Shown: piece after piece, positions 43,136 through 52,043 of the stretch
How positions within the stretch are numbered: position 1 is the first letter of the stretch
Layout: each line of letters begins with the position of its first letter
DNA from: an uncultured Gemmatimonadota bacterium
GTDB taxonomy: Bacteria; Latescibacterota; UBA2968; UBA8231
Direction of reading: 5' to 3'
Assembly (NCBI GenBank): GCA_903893785.1
Contig: CAITNQ010000100.1
Coordinates: 1-64,000 of the forward strand
DNA length: 64,000 nt
Made by a program: the position numbers and the translations under genes
Notes under the pieces: model-generated
The model's input: the letters and a program-made list of their open reading frames with translations, nothing else
The model's database searches: none
What the model was told of the DNA's origin: nothing

Positions 43136-44761
43136 TCAGCGCCGCCACAGGTTCCGGGAACGGCGACTGCCGCGCGCCTCGGCCTGACGCTCGCCGGTGT
43201 AGAAGCGCAGCCCGGCCACGCGGTTACCGTCATAGCGGGAATCGGCCTCGGGTTCGCACACATTGAGGGTGAAGGCACTGTCGCGGCGACGGTGTGCCAG
43301 CTCAACCAGCAGGCGGTTCTCGCCAGCAGTTATCGGTACCGTAACCCGATCGTTGGGCAGACGGTGGCCGCGGACCCCGTGGAAGGAATAGACGCACTGG
43401 CCGTTGAGCCACACCACCAGGTCGTCGCTGGAGCCCAACCACAGCTCGGCGGTCTGGGTCCGTGGCGCCGCGAACCGGGCCGCAGCGTAGCCGACGGCTT
43501 CGGCGGCCTGGCGACCGAAGGCCTGATCAAACCTGAGCCGATCGTCGTCGAAATACACCTCGTGGCTCCACCCATCGACCCCGGCTACCGGCGGTGGCGC
43601 CGCCGGATCCGGTCGCCATCGACTGCTGTCCTCGAGCGCCCAAGGCCCCTTGGTGAGCCAGACGCGGTTGCTCTGGCCAAAGTGCGCCGGCGGATCGTCG
43701 TCGGCCGGCACCTTCTCGAACCGGGTCGTGAGCTGGCTGAAGGGTTGACCGACCGTCTCGATGGCAGCCCAATCGGCCCGTCCCAATCCGAGCCGCTCGG
43801 CCAGGGTCAGGAACTCGAAGTCATCGGGATTGTACCCCACCAAGCGCGTGCAGACGGCATCGACAGCCACGGGGTCGCGACCTGCCACAATGGTGTTGAG
43901 CCGACGCGGCCGCCCGCCCCACGCCTGCACGCGGCCGCGTTCCATGCCCACGATGGCGTCAACCACCGCCAGGTCGACACGACCGATGGAGTGCAGATCG
44001 ACGATCAGTTCGTCGAAGCGCTCCTCGTAGTGATTCGGTATTCCCGGGTTGCCGCTCTCGGGCGGGAAGCCGTTGCTCTTGGGCCAGCCGTAGCGCAACC
44101 CGGGGAGGATGCCGACCAGGTTCTTCATGGCGCAGGTGAACCCGATGGAGCTGGTGACCTTGAGCACCGGAACGTCGATGAAGACATCGCAGTCGCGGAC
44201 CGAACGCGCGATCCAGTAGGACTGCCCCGTCGCTGCCCCGACGCGCTCGACCGCTTCGTCCAGGTTCAGGTCCACCAGTTCGAGCCGGGCATCGGCCAGT
44301 TGGGGGTCGGCGGCGATCGCCGTCAGACCGGCCAGGCGGAAACCGTCGATCTCCGGGCGCGCTCGCAGCGCCTCGGGATGCCCCGGAGTCACGTATTCGC
44401 CCGGCCCGTCACCGATGGAGATGCGGGCCTCCGGGTTGGCCTCGTGGACCAGCCTGGCCAGGGCCCAGACGACATAGGCGTCCGTGATGTCGCCACTGCC
44501 CCGGGCCGTGGGCGTCACCAAGTTGGGTTTGATGACAACCCAACGGGCCTTCGGGCCAACAAAGCGCTTCATGCCGCCCAACTGGTCGATGGCGCCCCGC
44601 ACCACCATCTCGGTTTGGGCCAGGTCCAGTTCCTGATTGGCTGGCACCGGATGGGGCAGGCGCCGCCAGTCGGACCGGACCACAGCCACCGGGTCCGCGG
44701 CCCAGGCGGCCACACTCCACAGGACCCAGACCCACCAGCCCCTCATCCCCTCTCGCCGCAT
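43136..44761 (-). CDS. secreted DUF362 protein with C-terminal carbohydrate-binding-like domain
   Basis: 541 residues with a short signal peptide (GWWVWVLWSVAAWA). DUF362 domain about 50-350: WVVIKPNLVTP near 79, YVVWALARLVHE, ISIGDGPGEYVTP near 120, CDVFIDVPVLKV near 195, FTCAMKNLVGILPG near 212 and DAIVGMERGRV near 270. A beta-rich tail (about 395-520; AELWLGSSDDLVVWLNGQ and AGENRLLVELAHR) looks like a galactose-binding or glycosyl-hydrolase accessory module. DUF362 proteins are often iron-sulfur or metalloproteins, but no CxxCxxC cluster is seen here. Function unknown. A 974-residue relative is encoded at 48884. AGGAGGAGGGC precedes the ATG. Confidence 0.8.
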   Translation of the reverse strand: MRREGMRGWWVWVLWSVAAWAADPVAVVRSDWRRLPHPVPANQELDLAQTEMVVRGAIDQLGGMKRFVGPKARWVVIKPNLVTPTARGSGDITDAYVVWALARLVHEANPEARISIGDGPGEYVTPGHPEALRARPEIDGFRLAGLTAIAADPQLADARLELVDLNLDEAVERVGAATGQSYWIARSVRDCDVFIDVPVLKVTSSIGFTCAMKNLVGILPGLRYGWPKSNGFPPESGNPGIPNHYEERFDELIVDLHSIGRVDLAVVDAIVGMERGRVQAWGGRPRRLNTIVAGRDPVAVDAVCTRLVGYNPDDFEFLTLAERLGLGRADWAAIETVGQPFSQLTTRFEKVPADDDPPAHFGQSNRVWLTKGPWALEDSSRWRPDPAAPPPVAGVDGWSHEVYFDDDRLRFDQAFGRQAAEAVGYAAARFAAPRTQTAELWLGSSDDLVVWLNGQCVYSFHGVRGHRLPNDRVTVPITAGENRLLVELAHRRRDSAFTLNVCEPEADSRYDGNRVAGLRFYTGERQAEARGSRRSRNLWRR

Positions 44762-45006
44762 TCGCCCTCCTCCTAGATGTCAACGGACACCGCTCTCCGC
44801 GCCCCCGCCACGGGCCGTGTTGACCCTAGCCTTCAGAAGAACCCGGCTCCTGGCGGCGTGTCAAGCTGCCCGCGGCTCGGGCCACCCACGGCAACGGGTC
44901 GCGCGCCGACCGCGAAGCGCCGGCCACGGCGGGCCCGTATCTTAGCCGCGTCGGCGCCCTGGCCCGGGCCACCAACCCACCCGGGCCGCCAACCAGGAGG
45001 TAGACC

Positions 45007-45855
45007 ATGGCCCCAGTCGTGGCAGTGATCGGAGCAGGCGGGAAAATGGGCCTGCGCGTGGTTACTCGGCTCAAGGACAGCGCCCAATACGAGGCGCGGT
45101 ATTGCGAGGTAGCGCCGGCGGCCATCGAGCGTCTGGCGCAGGCGGGGTTGGCGGTCACCCCGACCGTTGACGCTGTGTCGGTCGCGGACCTGGTGATTCT
45201 TGCGGTGCCGGACCGTGCCGCCGGCGGCATCAGCGCTGAATTGGCGCCGCTGGCCCGGCCCGGTGCCTGCTTCTTGATGCTGGACCCCGCGGCGGCCATG
45301 GCCGGCGAGATCGCCCGGCGTCCGGATCTGCATTACGTCGTTGCCCATCCCTGCCATCCGCCGATGTTCGGCCAACAGCCCAGCGACGCGGCCAGGGCTG
45401 ACTATTTCGGCGGCATCGCGGCCTGGCAGGACATCGTCATGGCGCTACTTCAAGGCAGTGAAGAGGCTTACGCCATGGCCGAGAACCTGTGCCGGACCAT
45501 CATGGCACCGGTGCGCCACGCGCATCGAGTGACGGTGGAGCAGATGGCGATCCTCGAACCAGCCATGGCCGAGGTGGTGGGAGCGGCCGCGGCCGTCCTG
45601 ATCCATCAGGCCATGGAGGAAGCCGTCGCGCGCGGCGTGCCCCGGGCCGCGGCGGAGTCGTTCATGTTGGGTCACGCCCAAGTGCCGCTGGCAATCCTCT
45701 TCGGCGTGATCCAAGCCCAGTTCTCGGACGCGGCCCGCATCGCCATTGCCTGGGGGACGGAGCGGATCATCCAGCCGGACTGGCGGCGGGTGTTCGAGCC
45801 CGACCAGGTGCAGGCGGCAATCCACGCCATGCTGCACCCCGAAGCCAGCACCTGA
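45007..45855 (+). CDS. NAD-binding phosphogluconate-dehydrogenase-like enzyme (apionate-oxidoisomerase-like)
   Basis: 282 residues. N-terminal Rossmann VAVIGAGGKMGLRV (about 5-18) and VADLVILAVPDRAAGGI near 62; C-terminal all-helical domain with VVAHPCHPPMFGQQP near 112 and the HRVTVEQMAILEPAMAEVVG helix near 175. This matches the phosphogluconate dehydrogenase C-terminal-domain family that includes D-apionate oxidoisomerase (ApnO). It would act on a sugar acid in the cytoplasm. AGGAGG precedes the ATG by 7 bases. The enolase-superfamily dehydratase and tautomerase genes lie 1.4 kb downstream on the same strand, past a convergent pseudouridine synthase gene. Confidence 0.8.
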   Translation: MAPVVAVIGAGGKMGLRVVTRLKDSAQYEARYCEVAPAAIERLAQAGLAVTPTVDAVSVADLVILAVPDRAAGGISAELAPLARPGACFLMLDPAAAMAGEIARRPDLHYVVAHPCHPPMFGQQPSDAARADYFGGIAAWQDIVMALLQGSEEAYAMAENLCRTIMAPVRHAHRVTVEQMAILEPAMAEVVGAAAAVLIHQAMEEAVARGVPRAAAESFMLGHAQVPLAILFGVIQAQFSDAARIAIAWGTERIIQPDWRRVFEPDQVQAAIHAMLHPEAST

Positions 45856-45884
45856 CCGGGCGCCGGCCCCGGGTCCTGCCCCCT

Positions 45885-45905
45885 TGCGGCGGCTCAACCG
45901 CCGCA
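45885..45905. terminator. hairpin between convergent genes
   Basis: TGCGGCGG (45885-45892) and CCGCCGCA (45898-45905) form an 8-bp stem with a 5-base loop, nested in a wider GGTCCTG/CAGGACC pair. It lies between the ApnO-like gene and the pseudouridine synthase gene. No U-tract. Confidence 0.4.
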
Positions 45906-45942
45906 CGACCTGGCCCGGGCCCAGGACCTGCAGGGGCGCCCG

Positions 45943-46926
45943 TCAACCGCCGTTCCCCACGGCTCCTGAGGCTGTCTGGTGGCGGCGGCGCAGCGCCTCG
46001 AGGACACCGGCGAAATCAACCGGCCAGGGGGCTTCGAAACGGCAGGCCTCGCGGGTAGCCGGGTGCACGAAAGCCAGGCGCCAGGCGTGCAACGCCTGGC
46101 GCCTCAGGCTGGGCAGATCAGGCGGTTCTTCAGGGGTGGCGAAGCGGTACTGCTGTTCGCCCACCAGCGCATGGCCGCGCAGCCCGGCTTGGACGCGGAT
46201 CTGATTGCGCTTGCCGGTGATCAGGCTTACCTCCAGGCGCGAGACGTCGCCGAGGGCTTCAACCACCCGGTACCGACACCGGGCGTCCTTGGCTCGGGCA
46301 TCGGTGCCGTGGGCTCGGCGCTGACGCAGCGAATCGCCGTCCCAGGCCAACCGGTCGTGCCAAACGCCGGCACCGGGTTGCGGCACGCCCAGCACCAGCG
46401 CCTGGTACACCCGCTCCGGCAGATGATCGGCGAACTGCTCCTTGAGGAAGTCGCGGGCGGCCGACGTGCGGGCCAGCAGCACCAGGCCGCTGGTGTCGCG
46501 GTCGATGCGGTGCACCACCTGGCAGGGCGCTGCCGCCTCGTGCCGCAACTGGTCGTTGACCAGGTCCAGCACCGTAACCTCGGGCGACGCCTTACCCGGC
46601 AGCGGCTCGACCAACAAGCCAGGGGGTTTGTTCACCACCACCAGGGCCCGGTCCACGTGGAGCAGCGACAGGAGGTGTCGCCGACGGACCACCTGCCGGT
46701 CGACCGACCGTGCCGAACCCGGACGGTCCATCCACAGACCCACCTGCCAGCCTGACTCGACCCGCAGGCTGGCTTGGGCGGGTCCCACTGACTCCTGGTT
46801 AACGAAGACCTTGCCGCGGTCCAGCCATTCGGCGGCGCGCCGACGCGACCCGCCGGGCGCCCGCTGCGCCAACCACTGGTCCAGGCGCAGACCGGCATCG
46901 GCTTGGGTGACCTCCCACTCCTGCAT
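45943..46926 (-). CDS. RluA-family pseudouridine synthase
   Basis: 327 residues. N-terminal S4 RNA-binding domain (1-65, GLRLDQWLAQ and VFVNQESV), then the RluA catalytic domain: NKPPGLLVEP near 99, catalytic Asp in VVHRIDRDTSGLVLLA (about 137-152), YQALVLG near 174 and GKRNQIRVQAGLRGHALVG near 238. It isomerises uridine in rRNA or tRNA in the cytoplasm. The exact position (RluA, C or D type) cannot be told. Housekeeping gene among catabolic genes. The 328-base gap upstream (46927-47254) holds the promoter of the opposite-strand dehydratase gene. Confidence 0.92.
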   Translation of the reverse strand: MQEWEVTQADAGLRLDQWLAQRAPGGSRRRAAEWLDRGKVFVNQESVGPAQASLRVESGWQVGLWMDRPGSARSVDRQVVRRRHLLSLLHVDRALVVVNKPPGLLVEPLPGKASPEVTVLDLVNDQLRHEAAAPCQVVHRIDRDTSGLVLLARTSAARDFLKEQFADHLPERVYQALVLGVPQPGAGVWHDRLAWDGDSLRQRRAHGTDARAKDARCRYRVVEALGDVSRLEVSLITGKRNQIRVQAGLRGHALVGEQQYRFATPEEPPDLPSLRRQALHAWRLAFVHPATREACRFEAPWPVDFAGVLEALRRRHQTASGAVGNGG

Positions 46927-47073
46927 GAGTACCTGGCTTCGCCCTTCGCGCGGGTGCCTGCCGTCGCCACCGCCGCTTTCACCGGCAGGCAGGAAGATAG
47001 GCGGGGCGCGGCGGCGCCGGTAGCCGGCCGCCCCTGGTGCCGCGTCCTCGCTGTGCCTGCCGGACGCGTACGC

Positions 47074-47087
47074 GGCCCACGTGGGCC
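47074..47087. promoter_or_regulatory. 14-bp palindrome beside the 47091 promoter
   Basis: GGCCCACGTGGGCC is a perfect palindrome ending three bases before the -35 hexamer of the dehydratase promoter. That position suits an operator for a catabolic regulator, but no regulator gene is in the window. Confidence 0.35.
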
Positions 47088-47090
47088 GGC

Positions 47091-47119
47091 TTGCCGGCCA
47101 GTTGCCACCCGCCTATTTT
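47091..47119 (+). promoter_or_regulatory. promoter of the enolase-superfamily dehydratase gene
   Basis: TTGCCG (47091-47096), 17-base spacer, TATTTT (47114-47119). The -35 is identical to that of the promoter at 9925. The leader is about 130 bases. Confidence 0.55.
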
Positions 47120-47254
47120 CCGCCGCGTTGGCGTCCACGACCCTGCGGCTCGCGGCGCGTGGGGGCAGGTGCGCCGACGGTGGTTCGCGGGCCGCCGGCG
47201 CCGGCCCGGCTCCTCCACGCGCCGATCCGGCACCCCGGCCCAAGGAGATCCGCG

Positions 47255-48418
47255 ATGAAGATCACAGGCCTGAACGCCCACGTCATGGGCATCCCCGGCC
47301 CCGACGGCAGCACCACGGTGCGCAACTGGGTGTTCGTCGAGATCACCACGGACGAGGGTTTGACCGGCGTCGGCGAAGCCACCACCGAGTACCACGAACT
47401 GGCGGTCAAGGCCCAACTGGAGAGCGAGATCCGGCCCCGGTTGATCGGCCAAGATCCGACCTGCATCGAGCGCATCTGGCAGTTGGGTTACCGTGACTTC
47501 TGGTGGAAACGCGGCGTGGTGCACACCAGTGCCATGAGCGGCGTTGACCAGGCGCTGTGGGACATCGCGGGCAAGGCGGCCGGCCTGCCGGTGTTCCGTC
47601 TGCTGGGCGGCCAGGTTCGCGACCGGATCCGCTGCTATGCGCGACCCGACTTTGCGGCGGGAACCGTGGTCGAAGCAGCGCTCAGTGCGATGACCGAGGG
47701 TTTTGACGCCTTCAAGGCCGGTCAGGATGAGATGCCGCGACCGTTCCAGCCGCTCGCGCTGGCCGACCTCGAGGTCGCCAAGTTCACGCAGGTACGTGCC
47801 GCCGTCGGGCCGCGCGTCGACCTGATGATCGACTGCGGCGGGCTTCACACGCCTCAGTCAGCCTATCGCCTGATGCAGGGCCTGGAGCCCCTTGGCCTGC
47901 TTTTCGTTGAGGAACCGCTGGAGCAAAGCCTGGTCGAACCTTACCTGCGGCTCAAACGCGATTTCCCTGGCGTGCCCGTGGCCGCCGGCGAGCGGTGGAT
48001 GACCCGCTGGGACTGCCGACCGTGGTTTGAGCAACAGGCCATTGATGTCTGCCAGGTCGATATCAGCCACACGGGCGGCATCAGCGAACTGCGGCGTATC
48101 GCGGCCTTTGCCGAGACCTACGGCGTGCAGATGGCGCCCCACAACCCCTATGGTCCCGTGGCCCTGGCGGCCGCGGCCCACGTGGCGGCGGCCATGCCCA
48201 ACTTCCTCATTCTGGAGCACTGCCGGCTGCGGCCCTGGTTCGCCCAGGTGCAGACGCTGCCGGTGCCGCTCGACGGCGGGTACATCGATGTGGCCGCTCT
48301 GGCTGGGCGGCCCGGCCTAGGGGTCGAACTGGACTGGGACCTGGTGCGATCGCGGCCCCACGTGCCCTTGCGGTCCCGGCGAGTGGCCGACGCCGCCGGC
48401 GCCGCGCCGCTCAACTGA
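47255..48418 (+). CDS. mandelate racemase/galactonate-dehydratase-like enolase-superfamily enzyme
   Basis: 387 residues from the ATG at 47255, 8 bases after AAGGAG. N-terminal capping domain (1-125) with NWVFVEITTDEGLTGVGEAT (20 shown of the motif), then the TIM barrel: metal ligands Asp in LMIDCGGLHT (about 191), Glu in FVEEPLEQ (about 218) and Glu in VAAGERWMT (about 245); His in MAPHNPYGPVAL (about 295) is the usual catalytic base of dehydratases. It dehydrates a sugar acid in the cytoplasm. Galactonate, mandelate or another acid sugar is possible. It is followed 173 bases later by a tautomerase gene in the same transcript. Confidence 0.9.
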   Translation: MKITGLNAHVMGIPGPDGSTTVRNWVFVEITTDEGLTGVGEATTEYHELAVKAQLESEIRPRLIGQDPTCIERIWQLGYRDFWWKRGVVHTSAMSGVDQALWDIAGKAAGLPVFRLLGGQVRDRIRCYARPDFAAGTVVEAALSAMTEGFDAFKAGQDEMPRPFQPLALADLEVAKFTQVRAAVGPRVDLMIDCGGLHTPQSAYRLMQGLEPLGLLFVEEPLEQSLVEPYLRLKRDFPGVPVAAGERWMTRWDCRPWFEQQAIDVCQVDISHTGGISELRRIAAFAETYGVQMAPHNPYGPVALAAAAHVAAAMPNFLILEHCRLRPWFAQVQTLPVPLDGGYIDVAALAGRPGLGVELDWDLVRSRPHVPLRSRRVADAAGAAPLN

Positions 48419-48591
48419 TGACCCGGCCAGCAGCGTCGGATCGAATGGCCGGTGGGCCGCGTCCACCTGGCCACGCACAACGCCATGCTGCCCGGGTCCG
48501 GCGCTCGGGACAGCGCTAACCGCCGGCCGCGGCAGGCCGCCGTGGGCGCAGGGCAACGGCCGCCGTGGTCCGCCAACCCAGGAGCCTGATC

Positions 48592-48780
48592 ATGCCGTTC
48601 ATCACCGTCCGCATGCTCGATGGTCGCACCGAGGAACAGAAACGTCGCCTGGTCAAGGCCATCACCGACGCGGTCGTGGAGACCACGGGCGCCAAACCAG
48701 AAGGGACGACGGTCGTGATCGAGGAGGTGGCGCGCCACCACTGGGCCAAGGCCGGCGTGCTGTTGTCTGACCAGACCTGA
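48592..48780 (+). CDS. 4-oxalocrotonate tautomerase-like protein
   Basis: 62 residues, the size of the tautomerase family. The first residue after Met is Pro (MPFITVRMLDG), which becomes the catalytic N-terminal Pro-1, and the rest follows the beta-alpha-beta pattern (EEQKRRLVKAITDAV, TTVVIEEVARHHWAKAG). The ATG at 48592 is about seven bases after AGGAG. It isomerises enol-keto acids and would suit the product of the upstream sugar-acid dehydratase. A long hairpin (48817-48858) ends the transcript. Confidence 0.88.
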   Translation: MPFITVRMLDGRTEEQKRRLVKAITDAVVETTGAKPEGTTVVIEEVARHHWAKAGVLLSDQT

Positions 48781-48816
48781 CCGGCCCGCGCCGCCGGGAA
48801 CTGCGGGGCGAAAGAA

Positions 48817-48858
48817 ACGGCCCAGGGCCGCCGGTGACCACCGGCGATCCTGGGCCGT
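48817..48858 (-). terminator. bidirectional terminator between tautomerase and DUF362 gene
   Basis: ACGGCCCAGG (48817-48826) pairs with CCTGGGCCGT (48849-48858), with a second stem CCGGT/ACCGG inside. On the minus strand TTTCTTTC follows, giving an intrinsic terminator for the DUF362 gene ending at 48884. It also faces the end of the plus-strand tautomerase gene. Confidence 0.65.
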
Positions 48859-48883
48859 GTGCTGCCGGGCCGCGCGGGTGGAC

Positions 48884-51808
48884 TTACATCCTGGCCGCGG
48901 CAGCTGCCAGGGCCGTAACCGCCTGCTGCTCCAGTTCCAGGGCCTGGCGGATCAACGGCACCGCCTGCCGCCTGGCCTCGGCGCTGCGAGACTGCCAGGC
49001 GGCGGCGCCGCCACGCCCCTCGCCGCCCGCCGGTCCCGGCGTACCGGTGACGGCCGGCCCGGAGGCCCCCGCAGGCCGCGGTACCCCGACGCCAGGGCCC
49101 ATGCCGGGAACGCCGCCGGCGGGAGGGGCGCCCATGGCCGGTCCCGTGCCGGGCGGTCCACCGGCAGGTGGCGCTCCCATGGCCGGGCGACGGTCATCAC
49201 CGCGCCCGCCCCCGCCGGGGCCGCGGTAGTTCATCATGGGGAACAGGGCCGACACCTGCGCCAGCACCGCGGCTTCGGCCTCGTACAGCGCGGCGGCGGT
49301 CTGCAGCCCGGCCGTTGCCGTCGGGAACAGGGGGGCCACCTCGCGCAGATACGGCCCTGCCTGGCCTCGCCTCTCGGCCAAGGCCGCCGCCACCATGCGC
49401 AGTCCCCCACCCCGGGCCACGCGCCCGGAATCCACGTCGGCGAGCCAGCAACGGTACGCGTCCAGGCCGAAGTGGTACCGCCCCGCAGCCGGCCGCTTCG
49501 CTTCGGCGAGCGCCAGTTCAACCGATCGCCGGGCGGCGGCCGTGGCATCGACGGGCCGGGCCGGACCGATGGTAAGGACCTGGAGCCGGGTGCCCCGCTC
49601 GTCCATCCCCAGTTCGCTGGCATCAATGGGCTGCAGATCGCCGTGCCGGCCGGCCACATAGCACTGCTCGAGCTCAGCATGGTACCCCTGGACCAACGCC
49701 ATCCAGGTTCCCTGGCGGCAGAGGGCAGGAACGCCGCGGTCGAGACTGGCACTGATCAGCTGGAAGGCCTCCTGCTGCCGCGAGGCGAAGGCTGGATCGC
49801 CGTCCGCGGCCTGCACCTGCTGGACCTCGACCCCCAGACCACGGTAAAGGTCTGCGGCGGCGGCCAGGTCGATTTCGATCAAGCCTTCAGCGCCCACGGA
49901 GTCCGCCACACCGAACCGGAACGCATGCCCGGTGACGCCGGCCAGATTGACATCCGAAACCGTGACGCCGGCGGCACGCAGGCACTGGTCCAGCCCGGCC
50001 AGAACCGGATCGGCCCGGGGCGGCACGTCGGCCAACTTGACCAGACGGGCATCGGCCGGGATCTCACCCGTGGCCGGCTCAAAAGACTGCTCGCTGTACC
50101 CCGAGCCGGCCACGGTGGCGGCCGCGGCGGGCACGCCGAAGCGCAGCCCCCAGACCCGGTTACCGGCGTAACGCGCATCCGGCTCGACTTCGCACAGATT
50201 GAGGCTGAATTCGTACCGACCGCGCCCTTGGTCGACGCGCACCAGCAGGCCGTTCTCGCCGGCGCGCAGCTGCACCGGCACGCGCTCATTGGGCAGCCGG
50301 TGGCGGCGCCGACCCTCGTATTGGTATACCGGTGCGCCGTTGATCCAGACCTTCAACCCCTCGTCGGACCCGACCCACAACTCCGCGGCCTGGTCTTTGG
50401 GGGCGGTGAAGGTGCAGAAGGCATAGGCAACGCAATCAGTTGGATTCTTGAAATACTTGTCGAGATCGATGCGGTCGTCGTGAAAATACACCGCGTCCGA
50501 CCACCCACCGGTGCCGAGGGCCGCGGCCGGCGCCGTCGGATCGACGGCTTCCGACCCGCCCGCCACCTGGGCGATGGGGAACGGCCCTTTCAGCAGCCAC
50601 GTGCGGCTGCCCTGACCGTAGGTACCATACTCGCCGTTAGTACCATTGCGCATGCCGTACTTCTCGAACCGGCGCAACGCCGACTCCATGGGCGTGCCCT
50701 TGACCTTGATGTTCGTCAGGTCTTCCTGCCCCAGGCCGCGGTAGGCTGCCAGCGTCAGGTATTCGATGTCGTCGGGGTTCAGGCCGATCAGTTGCGCCGA
50801 TACCGCATCGGCCGCGACGACATCGGCACTGGCCAGCACCGTGTTGAGACGCACGGGCATGCCGCCATCGGTGTCGGTCTTGGCCCGCTCCATGCCGACC
50901 AAGGCGTCGACCACAGCGAAATCCGGTTCGGCCGTGGCCACCAAGTCGACAATGACCTCGTCCAAGATGCCGGGGTCGTGCGGCAAACCGGGGCTGCCAC
51001 TACCCGGGTAACCGCTCATCTTGGGCCACCCGTAGATCATGCCGGGGGCCACGCCCACGAAATTCTTCATGGCATTGGTCATGCCCACCGAGCCGATGAT
51101 CTTGAGCACCGGCACACTGATCAGGAAGTCGCACTCCAAGATGGTGTTGGGCATGAAGTACTTGGGGAAGACGTAACCGCCGTCCGGGACGGCGACCTCG
51201 GCTACCTGGTCGAAGTTGAGGTCAACTAGATCGAGCGGGTACCCCGCCAAAGCGGGATCCTGCAGCAGTTGGCGGTAACCGGCTACGGCGAAACCATCGC
51301 CGACCTCCCCACCGCCGTGCATGTTCTGCAGCACTTCAGTGCGCTCGGGCGGCACCCAGGCGCCGCCCTCGGCGATGGTGATGCGCGCCTGGGGGGCTGC
51401 CTCGTGGACCAGCTTGACCACGGCTTTGACGACCCGCCAGTCGGTAATGACTCCGGACCCGGCCTCCTGCAGTTCGACAATATTGGGCTTGATCACCACC
51501 CACTCGGCGCCCGCCTCGAGCTGGTTGCGCAGGCCGCCGGCCAGGGTCACGGCATACCGCACCATGGCCTCAATGTGGGCGTCGTCCAAGGGCACGTCAC
51601 GGGGCATCGGGGCCGCCAGACGCTCGTAGTCCGATGTCACCAGCCCCACCACCGAAGCGCCCGGTTTGGTTGCCGCCGAAACCGCGTCCACCCACGAGAC
51701 GGGCCGGGCCAGGGCAGGGATCCAGTGGCGGGCAGGCCCGGACCGGGCCAGGACAGCCACCGCGAGGACGAACACGACACTTACCGACCACCTGCTCCAT
51801 CTGGGCAT
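48884..51808 (-). CDS. large membrane-anchored/secreted DUF362 protein with extra C-terminal domains
   Basis: 974 residues. An N-terminal hydrophobic segment (WSVSVVFVLAVAVLA) is a signal or anchor. DUF362 domain about 85-375 (EWVVIKPNIVEL near 107, GSVGMTNAMKNFVGVAPG near 242, LVGMERAKTDTDGG near 310). A beta-rich module about 440-590 (AELWVGSDEGLKVWINGAP, AGENGLLVRVDQ) matches the tail of the 43136 protein. Residues about 590-830 form an extra domain (GLGVEVQQVQA, RQGTWMALVQGYHAELEQC) resembling BtrH/C39-like folds. A Pro/Gly/Met-rich linker, about 859-934, contains the block AMGAPPAGG twice, and the last 40 residues are a basic helix. Function unknown. The domains beyond DUF362 are unusual. 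A terminator follows the gene. Confidence 0.75.
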   Translation of the reverse strand: MPRWSRWSVSVVFVLAVAVLARSGPARHWIPALARPVSWVDAVSAATKPGASVVGLVTSDYERLAAPMPRDVPLDDAHIEAMVRYAVTLAGGLRNQLEAGAEWVVIKPNIVELQEAGSGVITDWRVVKAVVKLVHEAAPQARITIAEGGAWVPPERTEVLQNMHGGGEVGDGFAVAGYRQLLQDPALAGYPLDLVDLNFDQVAEVAVPDGGYVFPKYFMPNTILECDFLISVPVLKIIGSVGMTNAMKNFVGVAPGMIYGWPKMSGYPGSGSPGLPHDPGILDEVIVDLVATAEPDFAVVDALVGMERAKTDTDGGMPVRLNTVLASADVVAADAVSAQLIGLNPDDIEYLTLAAYRGLGQEDLTNIKVKGTPMESALRRFEKYGMRNGTNGEYGTYGQGSRTWLLKGPFPIAQVAGGSEAVDPTAPAAALGTGGWSDAVYFHDDRIDLDKYFKNPTDCVAYAFCTFTAPKDQAAELWVGSDEGLKVWINGAPVYQYEGRRRHRLPNERVPVQLRAGENGLLVRVDQGRGRYEFSLNLCEVEPDARYAGNRVWGLRFGVPAAAATVAGSGYSEQSFEPATGEIPADARLVKLADVPPRADPVLAGLDQCLRAAGVTVSDVNLAGVTGHAFRFGVADSVGAEGLIEIDLAAAADLYRGLGVEVQQVQAADGDPAFASRQQEAFQLISASLDRGVPALCRQGTWMALVQGYHAELEQCYVAGRHGDLQPIDASELGMDERGTRLQVLTIGPARPVDATAAARRSVELALAEAKRPAAGRYHFGLDAYRCWLADVDSGRVARGGGLRMVAAALAERRGQAGPYLREVAPLFPTATAGLQTAAALYEAEAAVLAQVSALFPMMNYRGPGGGGRGDDRRPAMGAPPAGGPPGTGPAMGAPPAGGVPGMGPGVGVPRPAGASGPAVTGTPGPAGGEGRGGAAAWQSRSAEARRQAVPLIRQALELEQQAVTALAAAAARM

Positions 51809-52043
51809 GTTGACACCACCTCCATGAGCGGTGCGCCGCGCGCCGCGCCGCCTGGTTTGCGCCCACCGGGACCCCCCCCGTACACTATCCGCCGGTGGCT
51901 TGGGGCCGCACCAAGGCCGCCCCGCCGCCGGATCGTCCGGGTTGCCGGGGCATCAGATCGGAACGAGCTTCCGGCCCTTGCGTACGAGCATATAGTACTG
52001 GCGTGATCCCTGTCAAACCGCAGCGAGGAGGAGGGCGAAGACC

